From positions 1 through 7,284 of the forward strand of contig CAMOXP010000065.1 of NCBI GenBank assembly GCA_946629205.1: a DNA stretch of 7,284 bases, in the 5' to 3' direction. The position numbers and the translations under genes are program-made. This DNA comes from an uncultured Bacillota bacterium (GTDB taxonomy: Bacteria > Bacillota > Clostridia > Peptostreptococcales > Anaerovoracaceae). Of the stretch, positions 1-6,543 are shown one piece after another. The notes under the pieces are model-generated. The model ran no database searches. It was not told where the DNA came from and was given only the letters and a program-made list of their open reading frames with translations. The stretch's first letter is position 1. Each line of letters opens with the position of its first letter.

Positions 1-1
1 T

Positions 2-1099
2 GACGGTTATCTCTATGTTGTGACCAACGATTATCTGAACAGAGGCGAAAACCGCTACGTACCTTATGCAGGCGCGGATAAGAAGTATGAAAAGCTTGCA
101 GCGGACCACATCTGCTGTTTCCCGCAGCCGTACCGCAAGGCGTACGCCGTCATCGGTTCTGTGGATGTGAACTCTTCGAAGGGCAAAATCAAATCAAAGA
201 CCCGCGCGGTTCTCGGCGCATCGGACGATATTTACTGCAGCGGCAGCGCCATCTATGTGACTGATTATACAGTCGATTACAGAGATATCAGTCCGGAAAG
301 CGCAGACGAGCGTACCTATATCATCAAAGCAGACATCAGCAAAGGCAAGATTGCCTTTGCGAAACAGGGATCCGTGAGAGGAAGCGTTCTCAATCAGTTC
401 GCCATGGACGAAAAGGATGGATATTTCAGAGTTGCGGCAACGGCCTTTGTCAAGGGAAAAGACGTGAATTATCTGTACGTCCTCGATGAGAACCTCAATG
501 TCGCAGGAAAGGTCAAAGGCTTCGCTGCGGGCGAGCAGATCAAGGCTGTCCGGTTCCTCGGAGACATGGCTTATGTGATCACCTACGAGCAGACGGATCC
601 GCTCTTCGTCATCGATCTGAAAGACCCGGAGGCTCCGGAAATGCTGGGAAGCGTCAAGATCACAGGCTTTTCATCACTGCTTGTGCCGGAGGGTGACGAC
701 ATGATCATCGGCATAGGAACAGCCACATCAGAAGAAGAATTCGGAGAAGTGGAAAACGGCATCAAAATCGCGCTCTTTGATATCAGCGATCCGATGAAGC
801 CCGAAGTGCTCGACAGCATGACGTACAAAGACCTTACGAGTGATGTACAGAATGATCACAGGGCGCTGACCGCCAATAGCAAGGCAGGATGGTATGCTGT
901 CCCGTATCTCAACTGGGAAAAGGAAAGCGGCGGCGTGCTTCAGTTCGCGGTATCAGGCAAAAAACTTGAGGAAATCGGAAACTACGAGAATAAAGAAGGA
1001 ATCTCCCGGTGCCTGTATATCGATGATCATATCTACGGCCTTGAGGACAATAACGATACAATCGTCTCATGGATGATAAAAGGAAATGAAGGAAAGTAA
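2..1099 (+). CDS. Beta-propeller domain protein, C-terminal part (5' truncated)
   Basis: The frame is open from base 2, reading DGYLYVVTNDYL, to the TAA at 1097-1099. The GTG at base 20 is therefore probably an internal valine codon, and the true start lies upstream of the window. The sequence resembles the secreted C-terminal beta-propeller family (Pfam Beta_propel, COG4880). Counting from the GTG codon, the family-like blocks are NQFAMDEKDGYFRVAAT (125-141), GEQIKAVRFLGDMAYVITY (171-189), TDPLFVIDLKDPEAPEMLG (192-210), GFSSLLVPEGDD (216-227) and GIKIALFDISDPMKPEVLD (247-265). Repeated short beta-strands of the IYVTDY and LYVLDE type are typical of propeller blades. Proteins of this family usually have an N-terminal signal or membrane anchor, which cannot be checked here. 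The biochemical role is not known. It ends 90 bp before the thioesterase gene, and that gene has its own promoter, so the two are probably separate transcription units. No clear terminator hairpin follows it. Confidence 0.85.
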   Translation, partial: DGYLYVVTNDYLNRGENRYVPYAGADKKYEKLAADHICCFPQPYRKAYAVIGSVDVNSSKGKIKSKTRAVLGASDDIYCSGSAIYVTDYTVDYRDISPESADERTYIIKADISKGKIAFAKQGSVRGSVLNQFAMDEKDGYFRVAATAFVKGKDVNYLYVLDENLNVAGKVKGFAAGEQIKAVRFLGDMAYVITYEQTDPLFVIDLKDPEAPEMLGSVKITGFSSLLVPEGDDMIIGIGTATSEEEFGEVENGIKIALFDISDPMKPEVLDSMTYKDLTSDVQNDHRALTANSKAGWYAVPYLNWEKESGGVLQFAVSGKKLEEIGNYENKEGISRCLYIDDHIYGLEDNNDTIVSWMIKGNEGK

Positions 1100-1123
1100 A
1101 AGTACCTTTTCACCCCAAAAACT

Positions 1124-1154
1124 TTTTCAATGTAACAGGGTTTTGTTGTATAAT
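1124..1154 (+). promoter_or_regulatory. Sigma-A type promoter for the thioesterase-metY-metA unit
   Basis: A perfect -10 hexamer TATAAT lies at 1149-1154. The -35 region is weak: TTTTCA at 1124-1129 matches 4 of 6 consensus bases with a 19-bp spacer, and shifted choices at 17-18 bp match 3 of 6. The predicted transcript would start near 1161, leaving a leader of only about 30 nt before the ATG at 1190. That is too short for a SAM riboswitch or T-box. Confidence 0.6.
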
Positions 1155-1189
1155 GAAGTACAGCGTGAAAAAAGGGAGGTCATTCAACA

Positions 1190-1672
1190 ATGACAAACAA
1201 AAATAACAAAGTCGGAGTGGACTTTGAAAAGAGAGTCAAGGACATCATCGGGGAAATCAAAGGGTATGGATTCGGCATGCTCAATGACATGATCGATCCT
1301 CAGTTCGTAGACTGCGACCCGGAAAAAATGTCTTGCCGCGTTAGATACAGAAAATTCAAATGGGAAGACAACGGCCGCGGTGAAGTCCACGGGGGAGTGA
1401 TCTCCGCAATCATGGATACGACGATGGGAATCAACGCCATCGGCCTGACAGAGGGCAGCGTGTCCACCTCCGATATGACCATCAGTTTCCTGAGACCGTT
1501 CAGAGGCAAGTCGTTCATCGTTGAATCTGAAGCGGTGCAAGTGGGAAGCAGAGTCATCAGATTGATTGCAAAAGCATATGATGAAGATACGGGCAAATGT
1601 CTTGCCGTGTCCACAGGCAGTTTCATGCATGTGGATTACGAGCAGGCTGCAGATAAAAAGCTCGGAGTATAA
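1190..1672 (+). CDS. PaaI-like hotdog-fold acyl-CoA thioesterase
   Basis: This 160-residue protein has the length and layout of a single-domain hotdog thioesterase of the PaaI/4HBT group, which hydrolyses acyl-CoA thioesters in the cytoplasm. The signature segment is GRGEVHGGVISAIMDTTMG (62-80). It contains the HGG(V/M) turn (67-70), followed on the long central helix by Asp76, where this family commonly carries its catalytic acidic residue. The segment STSDMTISFLRPF (92-104) matches the conserved strand that builds the substrate pocket. The ATG at 1190 is supported by GGAGGT at 1175-1180 with a 9-nt gap. It is the first gene of a tight unit, only 30 bp before metY. The substrate cannot be read from the sequence. 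A link to methionine synthesis is suggested only by position. There is no signal peptide or membrane segment. Confidence 0.82.
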   Translation: MTNKNNKVGVDFEKRVKDIIGEIKGYGFGMLNDMIDPQFVDCDPEKMSCRVRYRKFKWEDNGRGEVHGGVISAIMDTTMGINAIGLTEGSVSTSDMTISFLRPFRGKSFIVESEAVQVGSRVIRLIAKAYDEDTGKCLAVSTGSFMHVDYEQAADKKLGV

Positions 1673-1702
1673 AAACAGAAGCGAGGAGCAGGAGAAGAAA
1701 CA

Positions 1703-3010
1703 ATGAAAGAAATGAAAGACAACAAGTTCGAAACAAAATGTGTGCACGGCGCTTACAGAGCACAGAGTGCACAGCCTCAAAATATGCCGATCATACAGAG
1801 CACAACATACAGGTACTATAACGCACCTGACGTGGCAGCGCTCTTTGATTTGGACAGTCCAAACCACATGTATGCCAGACTGGGAAGCCCAACAGTAGAT
1901 TATCTTGAGCAGAAGATGGCGCTTTTGGAGTCCGGGACAGCCGGCATGTCTACATCATCAGGACAGGCGGCGAACTTGATCGCATTGCTCAACATCTGCG
2001 AAGCCGGGGATCATGTGCTCAGCGGAACTAATATCTACGGCGGTACATACAATCTGTTCAATGTGACCCTCAGAAGACTGGGACTCGATGTGGAATTCTT
2101 TGATCAGGACATGAGTGAAGAAGAAATCCTGAAACTGAAGCGGCCGAACACAAAGGCGTTGTTCGGTGAGACACTGGGGAATCCTGCGCTGAGCGTTTTG
2201 GACATCGAGAAATTCGCCAGAGTAGCCAATGCCATGAAGGTGCCGCTTATCGTAGACAACACACTCGCGACGCCGGCTCTTTGCAGACCGATCGAATACG
2301 GCGCACACATTGTCACCCATTCGACCACGAAGTTTGCAGACGGCCATGGAACCAGCATCGGGGGATGTGTAGTCGAGGGAGGCAACTTCGACTGGACTGT
2401 GAAGGATGATGACGGTAATCTGAAGTACCCAACTATGGCAGCGCCGGATGATAGCTATCATGGGTTGAACTTCTATGAGAAGTTCGGGCAGGCGGCTTTC
2501 TGTACAAGACTCAAGGCAGTTCTCGTCAGAGATCTGGGATGCACAATGGCACCGATGAACGCGTATCTGACACATCAGGGTCTGCAGACGCTGGATGTGC
2601 GTATGGAACGTCATGTCAAGAATGCTGAAGCGGTAGCGAAGTTCCTGAAAGGCCACCCGATGGTCGACTGGATCATTTATCCGGGACTGGAAGGTGACAA
2701 GTATTATGATCTGGCAAAGAAATACATGCCGAAGGGAGCCAGCGCCGTCATGAGCTTCGGCGTCAAAGGCGGCAGGAAAGCAGGAGAGGATTTCCTGGAG
2801 CATTTGGAACTTTGCAGTATCGTTGTACATGTAGGCGATATTCACACCAGCGTGCTCCATCCGGCCAGCACGACGCACAGACAGCTTTCTGAAGAAGCCC
2901 AGCTGGCAGCCGGGATCGATCCGGGTCTCATCAGACTTTCGGTAGGTCTCGAAAACGTTGAAGACATCATTGCCGATCTTGACCAGGCACTCAACAAAGT
3001 AAAACTGTAA
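1703..3010 (+). CDS. metY: O-acetylhomoserine sulfhydrylase (PLP-dependent, MetY-type)
   Basis: This 435-residue protein belongs to the Cys/Met metabolism PLP enzyme family, at the usual length for O-acetylhomoserine aminocarboxypropyltransferase. It should convert O-acetylhomoserine plus sulfide to homocysteine and acetate in the cytoplasm. Visible active-site elements are YARLGSPT (57-64, Tyr57 and Arg59 being the phosphate-contacting pair), SSGQAA (85-90, phosphate cup), Tyr112 in NIYGGTYN (stacks on PLP), Asp185 in IVDNTLATP (binds the pyridine nitrogen) and Lys210 in HSTTKFADGHGTSIGG (Schiff-base lysine, codon 2330-2332). The DGHGTSIGG block after the lysine and the long insert following it (GGNFDW...) are typical of MetY rather than MetB or MetC. 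The start at 1703 has AGGAG at 1690-1694. A second in-frame ATG at 1712 is a less likely alternative. metA follows 22 bp downstream, which supports the acetylhomoserine assignment. One small oddity is GSPT where many relatives have NPT. Confidence 0.93.
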   Translation: MKEMKDNKFETKCVHGAYRAQSAQPQNMPIIQSTTYRYYNAPDVAALFDLDSPNHMYARLGSPTVDYLEQKMALLESGTAGMSTSSGQAANLIALLNICEAGDHVLSGTNIYGGTYNLFNVTLRRLGLDVEFFDQDMSEEEILKLKRPNTKALFGETLGNPALSVLDIEKFARVANAMKVPLIVDNTLATPALCRPIEYGAHIVTHSTTKFADGHGTSIGGCVVEGGNFDWTVKDDDGNLKYPTMAAPDDSYHGLNFYEKFGQAAFCTRLKAVLVRDLGCTMAPMNAYLTHQGLQTLDVRMERHVKNAEAVAKFLKGHPMVDWIIYPGLEGDKYYDLAKKYMPKGASAVMSFGVKGGRKAGEDFLEHLELCSIVVHVGDIHTSVLHPASTTHRQLSEEAQLAAGIDPGLIRLSVGLENVEDIIADLDQALNKVKL

Positions 3011-3032
3011 ACATATCAGAATAGGAGAAAAA

Positions 3033-4010
3033 ATGCCATTAATCATACCCGACCAACTTCCTGCAGCGGGTGCGCTGAAGGATGAGAACATATTCACAAT
3101 GACAGGAGCCAGGGCGAAAGCACAGGATATTCGTCCGCTGAAGGTCATCATTGTCAATCTGATGCCGACAAAAATTGCAACGGAGACACAGCTGGCGCGT
3201 GTGCTGGCAAACAGTCCGCTGCAGATCGAGATGCAGCTGGTCGGCATGGACATGCACACATCAACACATACATCCCAGGAGCATCTTCTGTCCTTCTACA
3301 CGACGCTGGAGCATTTCAAGGAGGAGTACTTCGACGGGATGATCATCACCGGCTCCCCAATTGAGCAGCTTGAATTTGAGGAGGCTGACTACTGGCCGGA
3401 ATTATGCGATATATTTGAATTTGCAAAGACGCATGTTTACAGCAGCATGTTCATTTGCTGGGGTGCGCAGGCGGCATTGTATTATTACTACGGGATTCCG
3501 AAATATGTCCAGAAGGAAAAGCTGTTCGGCGTGTTCGAGCACCGCACGATGCGCAAGCACAATCCGCTCGTCAGAGGATTTGACGAACTGTTTTATGCGC
3601 CGCATTCCCGGTACGCGATCACAAAAAAAGAAGACATCCTGAAGCATCCGGAGTTGAGGATCCTCGCAGAGTCTGAAAAAGCTGGACCGCATATCATATC
3701 CACAGAGAACGGCAGACAGATCTTTGTCCTGGGGCACCAGGAATACGACAAGACAACATTGGCGGACGAGTACTTCAGAGACATTAACAAAGGGGTCAAG
3801 ATCGACGTTCCGTGCAATTATTTCCGCAACGACGATCCGCAGCAGGAAATCATGTTCCGGTGGAGAGGGCATGCGAACCTTCTATTCTCAAACTGGCTGA
3901 ACTATTATCTCTATCAGGCTACGCCGTATAACCTGGACGATCTCAGAGACGGAAAGGAAGATGCCTGGAGAGAAGCATTCAAGGATGATGACAGTATCAT
4001 CGACGACTAG
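3033..4010 (+). CDS. metA: Homoserine O-acetyltransferase (MetA family)
   Basis: This 325-residue protein is a full-length MetA-family acyltransferase, with the glutamine-amidotransferase-like fold. It activates the hydroxyl of homoserine in the first committed step of methionine synthesis. The family catalytic residues fall at their standard positions: Cys142 in MFICWGAQAALYYYYG, and His235 and Glu237 in VLGHQEYD. The N-terminal LKVIIVNLMPTKIATETQ (36-53) is also diagnostic. Residue 111 in ITGSPIEQLEF is Glu (codon 3363-3365). Published MetA work links Glu at this position to acetyl-CoA and Gly to succinyl-CoA, so this enzyme is called an acetyltransferase despite frequent annotation as succinyltransferase; some databases call it metAA. 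The start at 3033 is supported by AGGAG at 3023-3027. It lies 22 bp after metY, whose substrate it should make. The C-terminus is acidic (KDDDSIIDD). Confidence 0.95.
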   Translation: MPLIIPDQLPAAGALKDENIFTMTGARAKAQDIRPLKVIIVNLMPTKIATETQLARVLANSPLQIEMQLVGMDMHTSTHTSQEHLLSFYTTLEHFKEEYFDGMIITGSPIEQLEFEEADYWPELCDIFEFAKTHVYSSMFICWGAQAALYYYYGIPKYVQKEKLFGVFEHRTMRKHNPLVRGFDELFYAPHSRYAITKKEDILKHPELRILAESEKAGPHIISTENGRQIFVLGHQEYDKTTLADEYFRDINKGVKIDVPCNYFRNDDPQQEIMFRWRGHANLLFSNWLNYYLYQATPYNLDDLRDGKEDAWREAFKDDDSIIDD

Positions 4011-4039
4011 TTGACTTAAAGCCCTATATATAGTATAAA
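4011..4039 (+). promoter_or_regulatory. Near-consensus sigma-A promoter directly after metA
   Basis: TTGACT (4011-4016) and TATAAA (4034-4039) are separated by exactly 17 bp, each matching 5 of 6 consensus bases. The -35 begins at the base after the metA stop codon TAG (4008-4010). Transcription would start near 4046, about 35 nt before the ATG at 4080. Short inverted arms TAGTAT (4031-4036) and ATACTA (4053-4058) flank the predicted start and could be an operator or chance AT-rich sequence. No terminator is visible between metA and this promoter, so metA read-through is also possible. Confidence 0.72.
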
Positions 4040-4079
4040 GATACCAAAGAGCATACTAAAGAAGTGGAGGTGTGATCTT

Positions 4080-4424
4080 ATGGCAAAAGACAATAAGAAA
4101 AAGGCAAGGGATAAAGCCGCTGAGAAAGCCGTCAAGGCCAGGCTTGGAAGCACACATCTCAAGTCATTCAGAATCCTGGGTTCTGAGAAAGATCCGGAGA
4201 CAGGTGTTGTAACAGTCCATGTCCTTAGGATGGTGGGCAGCGACAACTATCTGTTCAGAATCAAGTGCGTGCAGGAGGGCGGCAGTTATTCGATGTCCGG
4301 TCTTTTGCCGGTCACCAATGAGGAAGACTTCGGAGATTATCGTGTGTATAACCCGAAGCCTGCGTCTGCAGAAGCCCTTCGCCCCACGGAAAAAGAAAAG
4401 AAATTTACCGGATACGGCAAATAG
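4080..4424 (+). CDS. Lysine-rich hypothetical protein, 114 residues
   Basis: I do not recognise a family. The gene is credible because it has a near-consensus promoter (4011-4039), a strong ribosome binding site GGAGGTG (4066-4072, 7 nt before the ATG) and an intrinsic terminator 7 nt after its stop, so it looks like a self-contained transcription unit. Residues 1-22 are strongly basic, with nine Lys/Arg against three acidic residues, and probably form a helix. Residues about 27-92 read as alternating beta-strands (GVVTVHVLRM, NYLFRIKCVQ, SYSMSGLLPV). The tail, about 93-114, is rich in Lys, Pro and Glu and ends KFTGYGK. There is no signal peptide, membrane segment or metal-binding cysteine cluster; Cys63 is the only cysteine. 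A basic helix in front of a small beta domain would suit nucleic-acid or ribosome association, but that is speculation. Confidence 0.75.
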   Translation: MAKDNKKKARDKAAEKAVKARLGSTHLKSFRILGSEKDPETGVVTVHVLRMVGSDNYLFRIKCVQEGGSYSMSGLLPVTNEEDFGDYRVYNPKPASAEALRPTEKEKKFTGYGK

Positions 4425-4431
4425 CAGATCG

Positions 4432-4456
4432 ACCCGCCTCATTGGGGCGGGTTTTT
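4432..4456 (+). terminator. Intrinsic terminator / possible attenuator upstream of fbp
   Basis: A 7-bp perfect GC-rich stem is formed by ACCCGCC (4432-4438) and GGCGGGT (4446-4452), with a 7-nt loop. It can be extended inward by a T-G wobble and a C-G pair. A run of five T follows (4452-4456). This is a standard Rho-independent terminator for the small gene ending at 4424. The T-run is immediately followed by the ribosome binding site of fbp. Confidence 0.82.
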
Positions 4457-4463
4457 GAGGAGG
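4457..4463 (+). promoter_or_regulatory. Ribosome binding site that fixes the fbp start at TTG 4472
   Basis: GAGGAGG at 4457-4463 contains a perfect AGGAGG core (4458-4463) placed 8 nt before an in-frame TTG at 4472-4474. An alternative in-frame TTG at 4442 lies in the loop of the terminator hairpin and has no Shine-Dalgarno sequence, so it is rejected as the start. Confidence 0.8.
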
Positions 4464-4471
4464 AAAAAACA

Positions 4472-6418
4472 TTGGTTAACAGAGCTTTACTGAAAAATCT
4501 GTCAAAACAATATCCTGATATCAAGGCGGCGACAGAGGAAATCGTCAATCTGAGCGCGATCCTCAGTCTGCCGAAAGGCACGGAGTTTTTTCTGAGCGAT
4601 CTCCACGGTGAACATGATGCCTTTGTACACATGTTAAAGAGCGCCTCCGGCGTAATCCGGAATAAAATCGATGACATCTTTGGCCCGACGCTGTCCATTG
4701 AAGAGAGAGATGCGCTGGCAGCGCTGGTATATAACGCAAGAGCAGAGATGGAACGAAGGAAAAAAAGTGAACCTGACTTTGACAAGTGGTGCCAGGTCGC
4801 AATCAGCCAGCTGACGCAGGTCCTTAAATCGGTCACGAACAAATACACACAGTCCAAAGTTCGTAAAAGACTGCCGAAACAGTACGCCTACATCATTGAT
4901 GAACTTCTTCATGCTGATGCGAAGTACAATATGGGCGACTATTATGTGAAAATCGTCGAAACCATCGTCGACTGCAGGGAAGCTGAAGATTTCATCGTCG
5001 AGATGACCGAATGCATCAGCAACCTGGCTGTAGACGGACTTCATATCATCGGGGACATCTGGGACAGAGGCGCCGCACCGGACAAGATCATGGACTATCT
5101 GATGGATTTCCATGATGTGGATTTCCAGTGGGGCAACCACGATATCCTTTGGATGGGGGCCGCTACAGGAAGCTGGGCATGCATCACGAATGTGCTCAGG
5201 ATCAATACGAAGTACAACAACTTCGACATGCTGGAGGTTGGATACGGTATCAACCTCAGACCATTGGCAACCATGGCGGCAGAGGTGTATGCCGATGATC
5301 CGTGTAAATCATTCTGGCCGAAGACGATCGAGCGCAACAAGTACGATCCGGTCGACGATGAACTGGCGGCTAAGATGAACAAAGCGATCTCCATCTGCCA
5401 GTTCAAGGTGGAAGGGCAGAGAATCATGGCGCATCCGGAATATCATCTTGAGCACAGACTTCTGCTCGATAAGATCGATTATGAGAAGGGAACCATCAAG
5501 CTGCCTCTTGGAGAATACGAACTGAATGATAAAAACTTCCCGACCATCGATCCGGCAGATCCGTACAAACTGACGCCGGAAGAGGAGGCAATGCTGGACG
5601 CTCTGGAGCCGGGCTTTACAAAGAACGACAAATTGCAGAAGCACATCAAATTCCTCTTTACCCACGGCGCTCTGTACAGGATCGTAAACGGCAACCTGCT
5701 GTATCACGGGAGCATCCCGATGAACAAGGACGGCAGCTTCAAAGATGTCGAAATCGACGGGCGTATTCTGAAAGGAAAAGCCTACATGGATTACCTTGAC
5801 GAGCATGTGCGTCAGGCGTATTTCCATCCGAAAGATTATGAAATGCCGGGTTGGAACGGCGATATCATGTGGTATCTGTGGCTGTCGGCCAACAGTCCGC
5901 TCTTCGGCAAGGATCAGATGACCACGCTGGAGAGATGCCTGATCGATGACAAGAAGACCCATAAGGAGCACACCGTTCCGTATTACAAACTCATTGAGAG
6001 ACAGGATGTCTGCGAGAACATTCTGAAGGAGTTCGGTCTGGATCCGGATGTATCTATCATCCTGAACGGACACGTTCCGGTCAAGATCAAGGACGGAGAA
6101 AGCCCGATCAAAGGCAACGGCAGGCTCTTCATCATCGACGGCGGAATGTCAAAAGCATACCAGAAGACGACGGGCATCGCTGGATACACATTCTTTATCA
6201 ATTCACGGCATATGGCCTTGGCAGAGCATAAACCATACAGTCCGCTGCAGGAAGACGGAACGCAGGTATTCCACGCGCCGGTGATCAACGTCGTGCGGGA
6301 GATGGACAAACGGATGCTCGTAGTCGATACAGATCTGGGCGGGGAGCTTTTGAGAGAAAGAGAGGAACTCAGGGCTCTGGTCGAGGCTTACAGAGACGGT
6401 TCGCTGAAGGAAAGATAA
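4472..6418 (+). CDS. fbp: Class III fructose-1,6-bisphosphatase
   Basis: This 648-residue protein is the Bacillota-type class III FBPase (Pfam FBPase_2), close to the usual length of about 640-670. It hydrolyses fructose-1,6-bisphosphate to fructose-6-phosphate in gluconeogenesis. It carries a calcineurin-like metallophosphatase core: SDLHGEHDAF (42-51, with the DxH metal site Asp43/His45), IIGDIWDRG (192-200, GDxxDRG), WGNHD (220-224), FTHGALYR (396-403) and LNGHVPVK (531-538), then FIIDGGMSKAYQ (553-564). This is unlike the sugar-phosphatase folds of class I (Fbp) and class II (GlpX) enzymes. The TTG start at 4472 is chosen because of the AGGAGG 8 nt upstream; extending ten codons to 4442 would put the start inside a terminator hairpin. 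There is no obvious promoter between 4424 and 4472, so expression may depend on read-through of the terminator or on a promoter inside the preceding gene. Confidence 0.95.
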   Translation: MVNRALLKNLSKQYPDIKAATEEIVNLSAILSLPKGTEFFLSDLHGEHDAFVHMLKSASGVIRNKIDDIFGPTLSIEERDALAALVYNARAEMERRKKSEPDFDKWCQVAISQLTQVLKSVTNKYTQSKVRKRLPKQYAYIIDELLHADAKYNMGDYYVKIVETIVDCREAEDFIVEMTECISNLAVDGLHIIGDIWDRGAAPDKIMDYLMDFHDVDFQWGNHDILWMGAATGSWACITNVLRINTKYNNFDMLEVGYGINLRPLATMAAEVYADDPCKSFWPKTIERNKYDPVDDELAAKMNKAISICQFKVEGQRIMAHPEYHLEHRLLLDKIDYEKGTIKLPLGEYELNDKNFPTIDPADPYKLTPEEEAMLDALEPGFTKNDKLQKHIKFLFTHGALYRIVNGNLLYHGSIPMNKDGSFKDVEIDGRILKGKAYMDYLDEHVRQAYFHPKDYEMPGWNGDIMWYLWLSANSPLFGKDQMTTLERCLIDDKKTHKEHTVPYYKLIERQDVCENILKEFGLDPDVSIILNGHVPVKIKDGESPIKGNGRLFIIDGGMSKAYQKTTGIAGYTFFINSRHMALAEHKPYSPLQEDGTQVFHAPVINVVREMDKRMLVVDTDLGGELLREREELRALVEAYRDGSLKER

Positions 6419-6481
6419 AGTCAGCAAGATTATTTCAGCACGTTCATTAAAATAATATGCAATTCTGCAATAATAATGCAT

Positions 6482-6516
6482 AAATCCCCCTTGTCAGATA
6501 GGGGGATTTGTGTTTT
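6482..6516 (+). terminator. Strong intrinsic terminator after fbp
   Basis: A perfect 10-bp stem is formed by AAATCCCCCT (6482-6491) and AGGGGGATTT (6500-6509), with an 8-nt loop. A T-rich tract, TTTGTGTTTT, follows (6507-6516). It lies 64 bp after the fbp stop codon. The stretch between, 6419-6481, is AT-rich with short imperfect repeats (for example AATAATATGCA at 6451-6461 echoed near 6469-6480). I see no gene in it. Confidence 0.9.
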
Positions 6517-6543
6517 AATTACTACGGTATGATTTGTTATAAA
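6515..6543 (+). promoter_or_regulatory. Extended -10 promoter of the acyl-CoA dehydrogenase gene
   Basis: An extended -10 element, TG-T-TATAAA, occupies 6535-6543 (hexamer TATAAA 6538-6543). A weak -35, TTAATT (6515-6520, 3 of 6), stands 17 bp upstream; extended -10 promoters tolerate a weak -35. The predicted start near 6550 leaves about 30 nt before the ATG. A second candidate -10, TATGAT (6528-6533), has no suitably spaced -35. The hexamer lies inside the inverted repeat at 6532-6553. Confidence 0.5.

Noticed and set aside
1184..1867. A 227-codon minus-strand open frame over the thioesterase and the start of metY
   Set aside because: It is antisense to a well-supported hotdog protein, crosses a gene boundary and shows no domain. 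The hydrophobic, Cys/Phe-rich stretch is the complement of Lys/Glu-rich coding sequence.
1958..3259. A 433-codon open frame on the minus strand across metY and the start of metA
   Set aside because: It lies entirely antisense to two convincingly identified enzymes. Its translation is rich in scattered Cys, His and Ser with no recognisable domain, and it crosses the gene junction, as expected for a shadow of codon bias.
4347..4352. TATAAC as a possible internal -10 for fbp inside the small gene
   Set aside because: The best spaced -35 matches only about half of the consensus and the hexamer lies in coding sequence. It is too weak to list as a promoter, though it remains a candidate for mapping.
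5309..6073. A 254-codon minus-strand open frame within fbp
   Set aside because: The plus-strand frame encodes conserved class III FBPase sequence throughout, and the reverse frame has no recognisable motif.
6429..6456. Inverted repeat ATTATTT (6429-6435) / AAATAAT (6450-6456) after fbp
   Set aside because: A 7-bp all-AT stem with a 14-nt loop in AT-rich sequence is easily due to chance, and the real terminator lies downstream at 6482-6516.
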